Assembly: GCF_003201875.1 (NCBI RefSeq) | Contig: NZ_QJKD01000012.1 | Coordinates: forward strand, 64,001-128,000 | Origin: Hungatella effluvii | Lineage (GTDB): Bacteria; Bacillota; Clostridia; Lachnospirales; Lachnospiraceae | Direction: 5' to 3' | DNA length: 64,000 nucleotides | Part shown: positions 1-8,515 of the stretch, one piece after another | Position numbering within the stretch: position 1 is the stretch's first letter | Layout of the letters: each line of letters starts with the position of its first letter | Notes under the pieces: model-generated | Databases searched by the model: none | Seen by the model: the letters and a program-made list of their open reading frames with translations, nothing else | Told to the model about the DNA's origin: nothing | Program-made: the position numbers and the translations under genes

Positions 1-1398
1 CAGCTTCGGATCACAGATAATTTCATAAGAGAACATCTGTGTAAATCTTTTTTTGTAAAACATCAGGTAATCATCGATATAATCCAGTTCCTCCTTAAGA
101 GGGACGCGTTCCCGTTTTCTCTCCATCGTGTAACGCATCATTCTGCTGAGCGCCTGAATCATCTCTTCAATCTCCAGATTATCTGACAAGACAGCCTTAG
201 CCTGGATCAGCTGAAATACATTATAAAGAAAGTGGGGATTAATCTGGTTCGTCAGCGCCTCCAGTTCCGCTTCCTTCTGCTTCAGTTTTGCTACGTAAAC
301 GTCATTAATCAAGTCATTCATGTGATCTGCCATTTCCTCAAACCGGGAACGTATGACAGCCAGTTCCTGCGGCGCATGCTCGAAGCCGCTGATATCAGTA
401 GACCGGCTTCCGTCGTAGGAAATGATTCTCTGAATCAGGGCGTTAAACGGGAGCTTGATCATATGGCTGTTGTAAGCAGTGATCATAACCAGAAAGATCA
501 GAATCACTGCCATCAGCAGCGCCACAACCACAAGCAGCTGTCTGATCGGCCGTATGACGACACCCAGACCGTTCTCCGATACCATCGTCCAGTTATTCGA
601 CAGCTTTTTAGAGATATAAATGGACTGATCCGTCTGAATCACGCTGCATTCACCTGCCTGTAAACTGCTAAAAGCCTCTTCTGCCTGCTGCTCCAGCCGA
701 TTCCGCTTATTTTTATAGTCCAGAATGATATGGTTATTTTCATCAAGTATAACAAATCCGGAATCAGAAAGCTGCTGTGACAAAAAGGACTCCGTCAGCT
801 TGGATAAATCGCACTCCATCAAAATATAGCCTATCAGCAAATCGGACTGATACACCGGATAAAAAGCCGTAATCGTCCTATACGGCCCTTTATTCTCATA
901 CATGTGGTCTCTTCCATGGGGAGACGCGTATTTTACAAAGGTATCCTTTGAAACAGCCTCCTGGAACCAGTTCGAATTCACGTAATCATAGCCGCTGCGC
1001 AGAATATCATTCATGCTGTACACAACGGTGGAATCCGGCTGGATGAAAAGTACATCGGTTATGTAATCACTGAACAGATTGATATTGGTCAGAAATGTGT
1101 CAACACTGCGTACTGCCTGCATCCAATCAGCTGAATACAGCGTATAATGGCTCCTCAGCAGTCTAACCGCCGGAGTGTAGCCTGACAGCGTGACGAAAGG
1201 CTCCTCCAGGCTTTTCAGCCGGCTGTCCAGCGTATCAGCCACAGTGACCAGCTGTTCCTCCTTGCTGCGAAGAATATTCTCCCTCATGTATCTGCCGATA
1301 AATATGGTAAACACAATGGTTAACAGAATAACTGCCGTAATAAATACACCTGAAACCCTCATAACTGTCTGGGTTACAATTGACCGCTGCTTTTTCAA
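1..1398 (-). CDS. YesM-type sensor histidine kinase, C-terminus cut by window
   Basis: Membrane sensor kinase of the His_kinase (PF06580) family; only its first 466 codons are in the window, and the ATPase domain lies beyond base 1. I see an N-terminal membrane segment (residues about 8-30), an extracytoplasmic sensor region, a second membrane segment (about 287-306), then the phospho-acceptor motif NQINPHFLYN with His389. The start is a TTG at 1398, chosen because AGGGG lies 6 bases upstream; no ATG gives the N-terminal membrane helix. It begins 20 bases after the hemZ stop on the same strand, so it may be co-transcribed with hemZ. Its response regulator would be outside the window. The signal sensed is unknown. 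Confidence 0.85.
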   Translation of the reverse strand, partial: MKKQRSIVTQTVMRVSGVFITAVILLTIVFTIFIGRYMRENILRSKEEQLVTVADTLDSRLKSLEEPFVTLSGYTPAVRLLRSHYTLYSADWMQAVRSVDTFLTNINLFSDYITDVLFIQPDSTVVYSMNDILRSGYDYVNSNWFQEAVSKDTFVKYASPHGRDHMYENKGPYRTITAFYPVYQSDLLIGYILMECDLSKLTESFLSQQLSDSGFVILDENNHIILDYKNKRNRLEQQAEEAFSSLQAGECSVIQTDQSIYISKKLSNNWTMVSENGLGVVIRPIRQLLVVVALLMAVILIFLVMITAYNSHMIKLPFNALIQRIISYDGSRSTDISGFEHAPQELAVIRSRFEEMADHMNDLINDVYVAKLKQKEAELEALTNQINPHFLYNVFQLIQAKAVLSDNLEIEEMIQALSRMMRYTMERKRERVPLKEELDYIDDYLMFYKKRFTQMFSYEIICDPKL

Positions 1399-1418
1399 TA
1401 TTTTCCCCTGCCCCCGGA

Positions 1419-2897
1419 TTAATCCTGCTGACACCGCACTGCACGGACCAGCAGCCTTTCCTTCCTATCCAGCATCTCATCGATCCTTGATATATACTGT
1501 TCCACGTCCTTGACGTTCTCCACCCGTTCCAGCCGGTTTTCCGCCGGGAACACCACCTTTGTGGTTGTACCCGCTCCACAGGCCACGATCGTCTGTTTTT
1601 CTTCCATGATCAGAATATTATAGATGCAGGCTTTGCCCGGTCTGGAATAGCCTACATTTTCAAAATTACCTGCCATGTTTTTCTGGCGGTATAAATAGTA
1701 AGGCTCCTGTCCCATTTCGCGGGCGCAGGCGGCGGTTAAGTCAATCATCTCTTCGGTATTCATGATCTTTAAGTCTCCGTACCGCTCCTTAAACATGTTA
1801 AGGCGCGCCGCGCGCTTGATGGCCAGGGAGTGAACGGTGATGCTGTCCGGATCGAGCGATTTGATTTCTTCCATAGTACGGCGGACATCCTCCAAATCTT
1901 CCTCCGGAAGTCCGATAATTAAGTCCATGTTGATATTGTCAAAGCCCATTTCCCGCGCAAGACGGTATTTCTCCTTCACCATATCCACCGTATGGCGGCG
2001 GCCGATTAAGTCCAGCGTCGCCTGCTTCATGGTCTGGGGATTGATGGAAATACGGGTGACGCCATGATCCAGCAGAACCTTTAACTTTTCCCCTGTGATA
2101 CTGTCCGGTCTTCCCGCCTCAACTGTAAATTCCTTGACTGTGGAGAAATCAAATGTGGCTTTTAGCTTCTTCATGACCATCTCTAAGTGTTCCGCAGAAA
2201 GGGAAGTAGGCGTCCCGCCCCCAAAGTATACCGTATCCAGGGTGCGGCCAGCCATGGTCCGGGCCACATAATCCATTTCTTTAAATAATGCATTTAGATA
2301 CTCATCCATCCGCTTTTCCCAGCTTTTAATAGGGAATGAGGTAAACGAACAGTAAAGACACGTGGTTGGACAAAATGGGATTCCGACATACAGGCTATAG
2401 CCGTGTTCATAGTCAATGGCAGAAAGCAGCTCCCGCTCCCGTTCTGCAATCTCAATACTCAAATCGATCTTAGCGTCACTGGCTAAGTACGTCTCTTTCA
2501 TGTAAGTCCGGATTTCATCCTCATTTTTACCTTCCAGCAGCTTGGTCATGGCTATTTTGGTCGGCCGGATTCCCGTGAGCGTCCCCCAGGGCAGCTCTTT
2601 CTTCGTTTTTTTCGAAAGCAGGCCGTACAGCATACGCTTAATCCGGTTTTTTGTCTCAAAACGGTTGGAATAGTCTGCTTCCACTGCTGCTTCGTTTTCG
2701 AGGATTTTTCCATCCTCCCCATACTCTCTGACGGTCAGCGAATAGCAGTCCGTTCCTGTAGTTCCATATACGGAGAAACGGGGCATCTCCTCCCCGTCCC
2801 TTTCTTCATGAATATACGTTTCTCCCGGGTAAAATGCCATGAGCAGCTCCCGGATATCCTGCTCATACGCGTTGTCATCTAATATAATTCCTATCAT
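1419..2897 (-). CDS. hemZ: Coproporphyrinogen dehydrogenase-like radical SAM protein HemZ
   Basis: Radical SAM enzyme of the HemN/HemZ family, expected to act in oxygen-independent oxidation of coproporphyrinogen III or a related haem-linked step. The 492-residue protein carries the CX3CX2C iron-sulfur motif as CPTTCLYC and a downstream GGGTPTSL glycine-rich SAM motif. An N-terminal extension of about 160 residues before the radical SAM core is typical of HemZ in clostridia. I chose the ATG at 2897, which has AGGA upstream and sits 13 bases after the stop of the preceding gene; a longer in-frame start at 2951 would overlap that gene. Many HemN-like proteins lack true coproporphyrinogen oxidase activity, so the reaction is inferred from the family. 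Confidence 0.88.
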   Translation of the reverse strand: MIGIILDDNAYEQDIRELLMAFYPGETYIHEERDGEEMPRFSVYGTTGTDCYSLTVREYGEDGKILENEAAVEADYSNRFETKNRIKRMLYGLLSKKTKKELPWGTLTGIRPTKIAMTKLLEGKNEDEIRTYMKETYLASDAKIDLSIEIAERERELLSAIDYEHGYSLYVGIPFCPTTCLYCSFTSFPIKSWEKRMDEYLNALFKEMDYVARTMAGRTLDTVYFGGGTPTSLSAEHLEMVMKKLKATFDFSTVKEFTVEAGRPDSITGEKLKVLLDHGVTRISINPQTMKQATLDLIGRRHTVDMVKEKYRLAREMGFDNINMDLIIGLPEEDLEDVRRTMEEIKSLDPDSITVHSLAIKRAARLNMFKERYGDLKIMNTEEMIDLTAACAREMGQEPYYLYRQKNMAGNFENVGYSRPGKACIYNILIMEEKQTIVACGAGTTTKVVFPAENRLERVENVKDVEQYISRIDEMLDRKERLLVRAVRCQQD

Positions 2898-2910
2898 CGT
2901 ATGTTCGTTC

Positions 2911-3555
2911 CTATCTATTGTAAAATGCAACCGGATTATGGGTCTTCTCATGTCCTATGGTAGTCGGCTCTCCGTGTCCCGGATAAACCATCGTCTCGTC
3001 CGGCAGTATGAATAAGCGCTCTTTGATGGAGTGTATGATCTCTGCGGCGTTTCCTGTCGGAAAATCGGTCCGTCCCAAAGATTCCGCAAACAAGGTGTCT
3101 CCGGATATCAAAACATCTTCCTCCTCAATCCATAGGCAGACAGAGCCGGCGGTGTGCCCCGGAGTCTCCAGCACCTTCCACTTGAAACCGGCAAGCTCCA
3201 GAACGTCCCCATCCTTTACCAGGCAGTCCGGGCTCAGCGAAAAGCCGGTTCCGTAGGAGCCTGTCATATTAAGCCTGGGATCCCCCAGAAGCTTCGCTTC
3301 CTTCTCCGCCGCGTAGACGGTTATCTCCTTGAATGCACGGCGGATCTCCTCCACCGCTAAAATGTGGTCGAAATGGCCATGGGTCAGCACGATCGCCTCC
3401 GGAATGATTCCATACTCCCTGCACTTATTCAGAATATGGGCTCCATTGTCTCCCGGGTCCACAATGACCGCCTTTTTTAAATCTTCCCTGTAAACCAGGT
3501 AGCAGTTGGTTCCGACCATTCCAACGGTACACGTTCTGATTCTGAAATTATTCAT
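2911..3555 (-). CDS. Metallo-beta-lactamase-fold hydrolase (glyoxalase II-like)
   Basis: Soluble 214-residue metal-dependent hydrolase of the glyoxalase II/YcbL type. The zinc motif HxHxDH is present as THGHFDH, followed by GHTAGS, SGDTLF and PGHGEPT, which supply the other metal ligands. The length matches the short single-domain YcbL-like group rather than full glyoxalase II, which has an extra C-terminal domain. The ATG at 3555 is preferred over an upstream one at 3582 because AGAGAGG precedes it. It lies between relA and hemZ, a grouping common in Firmicutes, although the D-tyrosyl-tRNA deacylase gene often found there is absent. The substrate is not known. Confidence 0.88.
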   Translation of the reverse strand: MNNFRIRTCTVGMVGTNCYLVYREDLKKAVIVDPGDNGAHILNKCREYGIIPEAIVLTHGHFDHILAVEEIRRAFKEITVYAAEKEAKLLGDPRLNMTGSYGTGFSLSPDCLVKDGDVLELAGFKWKVLETPGHTAGSVCLWIEEEDVLISGDTLFAESLGRTDFPTGNAAEIIHSIKERLFILPDETMVYPGHGEPTTIGHEKTHNPVAFYNR

Positions 3556-3616
3556 ACGCTCATCCTCTCTCTCCACGTTCATTTCCCTCTGCTTTATTAT
3601 AAAAGCCTTTTCGTCA

Positions 3617-3664
3617 ATGACCCTGCCGGAAATTCCGAAGTCTTCGGTGTGCCGGCAGGGTCAT
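3617..3664. terminator. Stable hairpin between relA and the MBL hydrolase gene
   Basis: A perfect 13-bp stem (3617-3629 paired with 3652-3664) with an internal CCGAAG/CTTCGG mini-stem forms just after the relA stop. No clean T-run follows on the minus strand, so it may be a weak terminator or an RNA-processing or stability element rather than a full stop. Confidence 0.55.
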
Positions 3665-3683
3665 AAGGAAAAGCAAAACTGCG

Positions 3684-6023
3684 TTATCCCGCAGTCCTCT
3701 CTATATCAATTACGCCTTCAATTTGTCTCAGTTTATCGGTCAGCCGGTTCAGTTCCTCCACACCGTGAATATCGAATGTCATCGTGATGGTGGCCTTTCC
3801 CTGTTTGTTCGTTCTGGAATTCATGGAGGTGATATCGATCTGGCGCTCCGTGAAGACCTTGGAAATATCGACGAACATACCGATCCGGTTGTTTGCATAG
3901 ATCTTGATCTCCGTCGAGTAGCGTTCCTTCGTATCATCGCCCTCCGGTGTCTGCCACTCCGCATCGATCAGACGGCTTCTCTCATCTTCCGGAAGGTTGA
4001 TGACATTTACGCAGTCGGTCCTGTGGATGGAAATTCCACGGCCGCGCGTGACAAAGCCTACGATCTCGTCGCCCGGTACCGGGCTGCAGCATTTGGAAAA
4101 ACGGACCGCCAGATCATGGATTCCCTTGACCACGATGCCGCTCTTGCTGTGTTTGTTGACAGGCAGTTTATTGCTCATGTCCTCGATATCATTTAAAATC
4201 GTGGTATCGGTGACTTCCTTCTTCATCTTCTTGGCCCGCTCATCCACCATCTTGTTGATGACCTGGCCCTCTTTCAGTCCGCCGTGTCCGATCGACGCCA
4301 GCACGGACTCCCAGTCACGGAACGCATAGCGCTTCATGACCTTATCCTGATACTCCGGCTTGTTGATATCGGAATAGACGATACCCTTCGCCTTGCAGTA
4401 GCGGTCCACCATCTCTTTGCCCCGGAGAATATTGTCCTCCTTAAGCTCTGTCTTGAACCACTGGTTGATCTTATTCTTGGCCTGTGTGCTCTTTACGATA
4501 TTCAGCCAATCGCGGCTCGGCCCCTTGCAGTTCTGGGAGGTGATGACCTCCACCTGGTCGCCGTTCTGGATCACATAATCGATATTGACCAGCTTACCGT
4601 TCACCCGCGCGCCGACCATCTTGTTGCCAACCGCACTGTGGATGGAATACGCAAAGTCAATGGGTGTGGAGCCGCTTGGAAGATTCTTGACATCGCCGGA
4701 TGGGGTGAAACAGTAGACACTGTCGGAAAACAGGTCCAGGTCGCCCTTGACCATATTCAGGAATTCCTTGTTGTCTGACATGTCTTTCTGCCATTCCAGG
4801 ATCTGGCGCAGCCAGCTTAACTTCTCCTCTTCCTTGCCTGCCGCCACCTGTCCGCTTCCGCTCTCCTTATACTTCCAGTGGGCAGCGATACCATATTCCG
4901 CGGTCCGGTGCATCTCATACGTACGGATCTGAATCTCAAACGGCTGACCGTTGCTCCCGATCAGTGTTGTATGAAGTGACTGGTACATATTGGGCTTCGG
5001 CATGGCGATATAGTCCTTGAACCTGCCAGGAATCGGCTTATACAGTTCATGGATGACGCCCAGCGCCGCATAGCAGTCCTTGACGCTGTCCACGATGATT
5101 CTCACCGCAAACAGGTCGTAAATCTGGTCGAGAGTCTTGTTCTGGTTTACCATCTTCTTGTAGATACTGAAGAAATGCTTCACTCTTCCGTCCACCTTGG
5201 CTACGATGACCGCCTCGTTTAAGTGTTCCTGCACTTCATCCACGATACTCTTTACAAACGACTCTCTGGCGTCTTTCTTTAAGGAAATCTTCTCAGCCAG
5301 ATCGTAATACACATCAGGCTGCAAATATTTTAAGGACAGATCGTCCAGTTCTATCTTAATTTTGGAAATACCGAGCCGGTGAGCAATGGGGGCATAGATC
5401 TCCATGGTCTCGCGGGCTTTTTCCTTTTGTTTCTCCGGTTTCATGTACTGGAGCGTTCTCATGTTATGAAGCCGGTCCGCCAGCTTGATGATGATGACAC
5501 GGATATCCTTCGCCATGGCCAGAAACATCTTCCTCAGATTCTCGGCCTGCAGCTCCATCTTATCCATGGACCAGGACAGCTGAGTCAGTTTCGTAACGCC
5601 GTCGACAAGAAGCGCCACCTCTTCCCCAAACTCTTTTCCCAGTTCATCGAGCGTCATAACAGTATCCTCCACAACATCGTGAAGGATTCCTGCCGCGATC
5701 GTCTCCTTATCCATCTCTAAATCGGCCAGAATAATGGCAACACAAAGAGGGTGAATGATATACGGTTCACCCGACTTCCTCTTCTGCTCCTTATGAAAAT
5801 CATCAGCAACATGGTAAGCCTTTTCGATCATGCTGATATCATCGGAAGGATGGTATCTGCGGATACTGGCGATCAATTCCTGATACAGCACCTCCGGACT
5901 GGTAAAATCAGCCGGAGCCTCCAGTTCCTCATCATTAGGCGACTTGATCTCCACCGCACCGTCAACCCTTCCAACTCCCAATGGAGTCTTATTCAGTTTT
6001 TCCATGGTTGATTCATCTGCCAT
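3684..6023 (-). CDS. relA: Bifunctional (p)ppGpp synthetase/hydrolase (Rel)
   Basis: Long RelA/SpoT homologue of 779 residues that makes and degrades the stringent-response alarmone (p)ppGpp. The HD hydrolase domain is intact, with His91 and His115-Asp116 in LHDVVEDT, so hydrolysis should work. The synthetase domain (about 280-385) holds GRFKDYIAMPK and YQSLHTT. A TGS domain (about 425-490), a CC region with RFSKCCSPVPGD and a C-terminal ACT domain follow. This is the usual Firmicute Rel order. A promoter-like -10/-35 pair lies 50-80 bases upstream. In many Firmicutes apt sits directly upstream; here apt is about 8 kb away. Confidence 0.97.
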   Translation of the reverse strand: MADESTMEKLNKTPLGVGRVDGAVEIKSPNDEELEAPADFTSPEVLYQELIASIRRYHPSDDISMIEKAYHVADDFHKEQKRKSGEPYIIHPLCVAIILADLEMDKETIAAGILHDVVEDTVMTLDELGKEFGEEVALLVDGVTKLTQLSWSMDKMELQAENLRKMFLAMAKDIRVIIIKLADRLHNMRTLQYMKPEKQKEKARETMEIYAPIAHRLGISKIKIELDDLSLKYLQPDVYYDLAEKISLKKDARESFVKSIVDEVQEHLNEAVIVAKVDGRVKHFFSIYKKMVNQNKTLDQIYDLFAVRIIVDSVKDCYAALGVIHELYKPIPGRFKDYIAMPKPNMYQSLHTTLIGSNGQPFEIQIRTYEMHRTAEYGIAAHWKYKESGSGQVAAGKEEEKLSWLRQILEWQKDMSDNKEFLNMVKGDLDLFSDSVYCFTPSGDVKNLPSGSTPIDFAYSIHSAVGNKMVGARVNGKLVNIDYVIQNGDQVEVITSQNCKGPSRDWLNIVKSTQAKNKINQWFKTELKEDNILRGKEMVDRYCKAKGIVYSDINKPEYQDKVMKRYAFRDWESVLASIGHGGLKEGQVINKMVDERAKKMKKEVTDTTILNDIEDMSNKLPVNKHSKSGIVVKGIHDLAVRFSKCCSPVPGDEIVGFVTRGRGISIHRTDCVNVINLPEDERSRLIDAEWQTPEGDDTKERYSTEIKIYANNRIGMFVDISKVFTERQIDITSMNSRTNKQGKATITMTFDIHGVEELNRLTDKLRQIEGVIDIERTAG

Positions 6024-6075
6024 ATACTGTCACCTTTTCGCAACTTATCGGTTATTATAAACATAGTTAACATTC

Positions 6076-6104
6076 ATTATAAAATTTTTTGACGAAAAAT
6101 GCAA
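6076..6104 (-). promoter_or_regulatory. Predicted sigma-A promoter of relA
   Basis: On the minus strand a perfect TATAAT (6076-6081) lies 17 bases from TTGCAT (6099-6104). A second TATAAT at 6054-6059, closer to the gene, has only TTATAA as -35. Both lie just upstream of relA. Confidence 0.5.
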
Positions 6105-6146
6105 ATGGTTTTTTATCCCCATGTGCCAGCAGCCGAAAACAGGTTG

Positions 6147-6211
6147 CAGTTCACTCCCCACCAGGGACACCGCAGTCCGGTTCGGCGGTATCCCTGGTGG
6201 GGAGTGAACTG
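6147..6211. repeat. 27-bp-arm inverted repeat
   Basis: Arms 6147-6173 and 6185-6211 match at 26 of 27 positions around an 11-base loop. It lies between the add terminator and the relA promoter. It is larger and more perfect than a normal terminator and has only a short TTTT on the minus strand beyond it. It may be a remnant palindromic repeat or a second, back-up terminator of add. Confidence 0.6.
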
Positions 6212-6221
6212 TAGCAAAAAC

Positions 6222-6265
6222 GGAAGATGAGATTCGGTAAGCCAGCTTATCGAATCTCATCTTCC
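6222..6265 (-). terminator. Rho-independent terminator of add
   Basis: A 19-bp stem with one mismatch (6222-6240 with 6247-6265, six-base loop) starts directly after the add stop codon. On the minus strand it is followed closely by TTTTT at 6216-6220. Confidence 0.75.
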
Positions 6266-7258
6266 CTACTCACCTAAAACCAGCTTTCGCAGCCTGCCTT
6301 TCACCTCTTCTCCCACAAACGCCCCATCAATCGCATACTCATTCATCTTCTTAAGTTCCTCTTCCCGGAATCCCAATTCACTCATAATCAATTCTGCCTC
6401 CCGCTCCAGGGAAGTGTCGGATACCGTCATATTATCGGTATTATATGTGACTCTTATGCCCCTGTCGAAAAACTTCTTCAGCGGATGCTCCTTGATTCCG
6501 GCCACAGCCTTTGTCTGCAGATTGCTCACCACGCACATCTCCAGGGTGATCTTCTCCCGTTCCAGCAGCCTCATGCAGTCTTCCGACTGAATGGCCGCAC
6601 AGCCGTGCCCAATTCTCTTCGCGCCAAACGCCACGGCTCTCGCCACATTCTCATAATCTCCGCATTCCCCGGCGTGAATCGTAAACGGTACCCCGGCCTG
6701 ATACACCCGCTTAAACATTCCTTCAAAATGCTCCATCGGAACGAATCCCTCCGGCCCGGCGATATCGGCTCCGACCACACCGTTCACGGTCTTTTCTCCG
6801 CAAAACGCCTTCGCCAGTTCCATGGTCTCCGCATTCTCTGCATCGCTGCCGTTTACCATGGCGCAAAGCAGCACACCTGCGTAAATTCCGGTCTCCAGAC
6901 ATCCTGCTCTCACGCCTTTCACAACAGCCTCCACCGCCTGTCCCTGCGTAAGTCCCTTCTGTTTATGAAGCTGCGGTGCAAATCGAATCTCTGCGTAAAC
7001 CAGCCCCTGCCCGGCCAACCTTTTCACCAGATCACAGGCCGCATATTCCAGCGCCTCCTCCGTCTGAAGCAGAATGCCTGGCAAATCAAAGCATTTTAAA
7101 TAATCCGGCAGGCTTTCACAGTTTTCGCCTACAGACAGCAGTTTCTTTACATCCTTCCCTTCAAAATCATATTCAATTCTATCTGCCAGTGTTTTTACTG
7201 CATCAATAGACAGCGATCCATCGAGATGCAGGTGTAAATCCGTTTCCGGTCGTCTCAT
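6266..7258 (-). CDS. add: Adenosine deaminase
   Basis: Zinc enzyme of purine salvage that deaminates adenosine to inosine; 330 residues, the usual length. Metal and catalytic motifs of the amidohydrolase fold are present: HLHLDGSL near the N-terminus, the central HAGE, GHG, and a late NTDN that supplies the last aspartate. I chose the ATG at 7258, preceded by GAGGG at 7 bases, over a TTG two codons upstream. It stands alone as a single-gene transcript with its own terminator. The AMP/adenine deaminase branch of the family is possible but the HAGECG context favours adenosine. Confidence 0.93.
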   Translation of the reverse strand: MRRPETDLHLHLDGSLSIDAVKTLADRIEYDFEGKDVKKLLSVGENCESLPDYLKCFDLPGILLQTEEALEYAACDLVKRLAGQGLVYAEIRFAPQLHKQKGLTQGQAVEAVVKGVRAGCLETGIYAGVLLCAMVNGSDAENAETMELAKAFCGEKTVNGVVGADIAGPEGFVPMEHFEGMFKRVYQAGVPFTIHAGECGDYENVARAVAFGAKRIGHGCAAIQSEDCMRLLEREKITLEMCVVSNLQTKAVAGIKEHPLKKFFDRGIRVTYNTDNMTVSDTSLEREAELIMSELGFREEELKKMNEYAIDGAFVGEEVKGRLRKLVLGE

Positions 7259-7418
7259 AATCAATCCCTCGTTTCTGCAAAATGATAGATTCAGTATAAC
7301 ATAATCATAAAATTCGCGAAAGAGCGTTTCCAGTTGTATTTTTTTGAAAAAAGCATTATGATTAGAATCAGGATACGGACCTCCGCGGCAGATCTATCTT
7401 ACATAAAAAAGGAGCTTC

Positions 7419-7964
7419 ATGAAAAACAAAAAAGAAAACAGCAATACAGGTAATTCCCATTCCTTAGACCCGTCTTTCATCTGGAAAGATGCAGCAGGTC
7501 TTATCACGAAAGAACTGGGAAAATCCGTGGGAAGTGAACGAATTTATATTCATTTAGACATTGTACCTCCAGGTACTTTCAGCACATCGTACCACAGCCA
7601 TTCCTGCCAGGAAGAGTTCTTCTATATTATGTCAGGAACCGGAACACTTCGTCTCAATGATGAGAACTATCCGGTCGGACCAGATGATTTTCTCGCCAAA
7701 CCCGCAGGCAAAAATATCGCTCATTCCTTCTACAATTCCGGCAGTGAAGATTTGTGCATTCTCGATATCGGAACCGTAGATCCTGAGGATACCTGCTACT
7801 ATCCGGACGAACAGATGTATCTGCATAAATCAAATGGAGAGAGAAGAACGTACCGCGCGGATGCTACCGAAAGCGACTGGTCTTCCGCCCCGAACGATCA
7901 CTCACACGCTATGCGCACGATTCACCGCGACAATCAGCCGCACAAACACAAGAAAGGAGAATAA
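7419..7964 (+). CDS. Cupin-domain protein
   Basis: Small 181-residue protein with one cupin barrel. Metal-ligand motif 1 is visible as YHSHSCQEEFFYIMSG and motif 2 near AKPAGKNIAHSF, so a bound divalent metal is likely. The C-terminal tail is rich in His and charged residues (HSHAMRTIHRDNQPHKHKK), which is unusual and could bind metal as well. AAGGAG precedes the ATG. It is the first of three tightly spaced plus-strand genes, with 5 bases to the nitroreductase gene. The substrate or role, whether enzyme or sensor, cannot be read from sequence. Confidence 0.85.
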   Translation: MKNKKENSNTGNSHSLDPSFIWKDAAGLITKELGKSVGSERIYIHLDIVPPGTFSTSYHSHSCQEEFFYIMSGTGTLRLNDENYPVGPDDFLAKPAGKNIAHSFYNSGSEDLCILDIGTVDPEDTCYYPDEQMYLHKSNGERRTYRADATESDWSSAPNDHSHAMRTIHRDNQPHKHKKGE

Positions 7965-7969
7965 CAATC

Positions 7970-8515
7970 ATGGATACTATGAACGCAATCCGCAATCGCA
8001 AAAGCTTTCGTGGCCCCTTTACAGACGCCCCCGTTTCACGGGAAGATTTGACAGAACTTCTGGAGGCAGGTTACTTAGCCCCCTCCGGCTGCAACCTGCA
8101 GACCACCAGGCTGATCGGCGTGGATGATCCGGAGCTTCTGGCCAAACTTGCCGATATCTACAGCCACGAATGGGCAAAGGGAGCCACCGCCGCCATCCTT
8201 CTGCTCGGCAGCTTCACTATGTCCCCCAGCGGAGTTTCCTACCACGTCCACGATTACTGTGCAGCCGCTGAAAACATCTATCTGGCTGCCGCTGACAAGG
8301 GCCTTGGAACGGTGTGGATTGAAGGTCAGATCCGCGGAGAAAGGGCAGAAAAGATGGGCAGATTACTGGGTGTTCCGGAGGATCAGACCGTCTATATCTA
8401 CATGCCGGTGGGTTATCCCGCACAACCCGGTCCTGATGCCAAAAAGAAGCCGTTTGAGGAACGGGTATGGTTCAACGGATACGGGGGCGCCGAATCATGC
8501 ACTTCACCAGAATAA
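7970..8515 (+). CDS. Nitroreductase-family flavoprotein
   Basis: FMN-dependent oxidoreductase of the nitroreductase superfamily, 181 residues. The N-terminal FMN-phosphate motif NRKSFRGPFTD and the following APSGCNLQ match the family, as does the late GLGTVW segment. It lacks the extended dimer arms of larger NfsA-type members. The ATG follows AAGGAG at 9 bases, and the preceding cupin stop is 5 bases away, so the two are translated from one message. The 3' end overlaps the next gene's start by 19 bases. The physiological electron acceptor is unknown. Confidence 0.9.
   Translation: MDTMNAIRNRKSFRGPFTDAPVSREDLTELLEAGYLAPSGCNLQTTRLIGVDDPELLAKLADIYSHEWAKGATAAILLLGSFTMSPSGVSYHVHDYCAAAENIYLAAADKGLGTVWIEGQIRGERAEKMGRLLGVPEDQTVYIYMPVGYPAQPGPDAKKKPFEERVWFNGYGGAESCTSPE

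Noticed and set aside
4284..4778. 164-codon plus-strand frame within relA
   Set aside because: It is antisense to conserved relA coding sequence and has no ribosome binding site.
6045..6260. 71-codon open frame between relA and add
   Set aside because: It runs through two strong hairpins and the relA promoter, has no ribosome binding site and no recognisable similarity.
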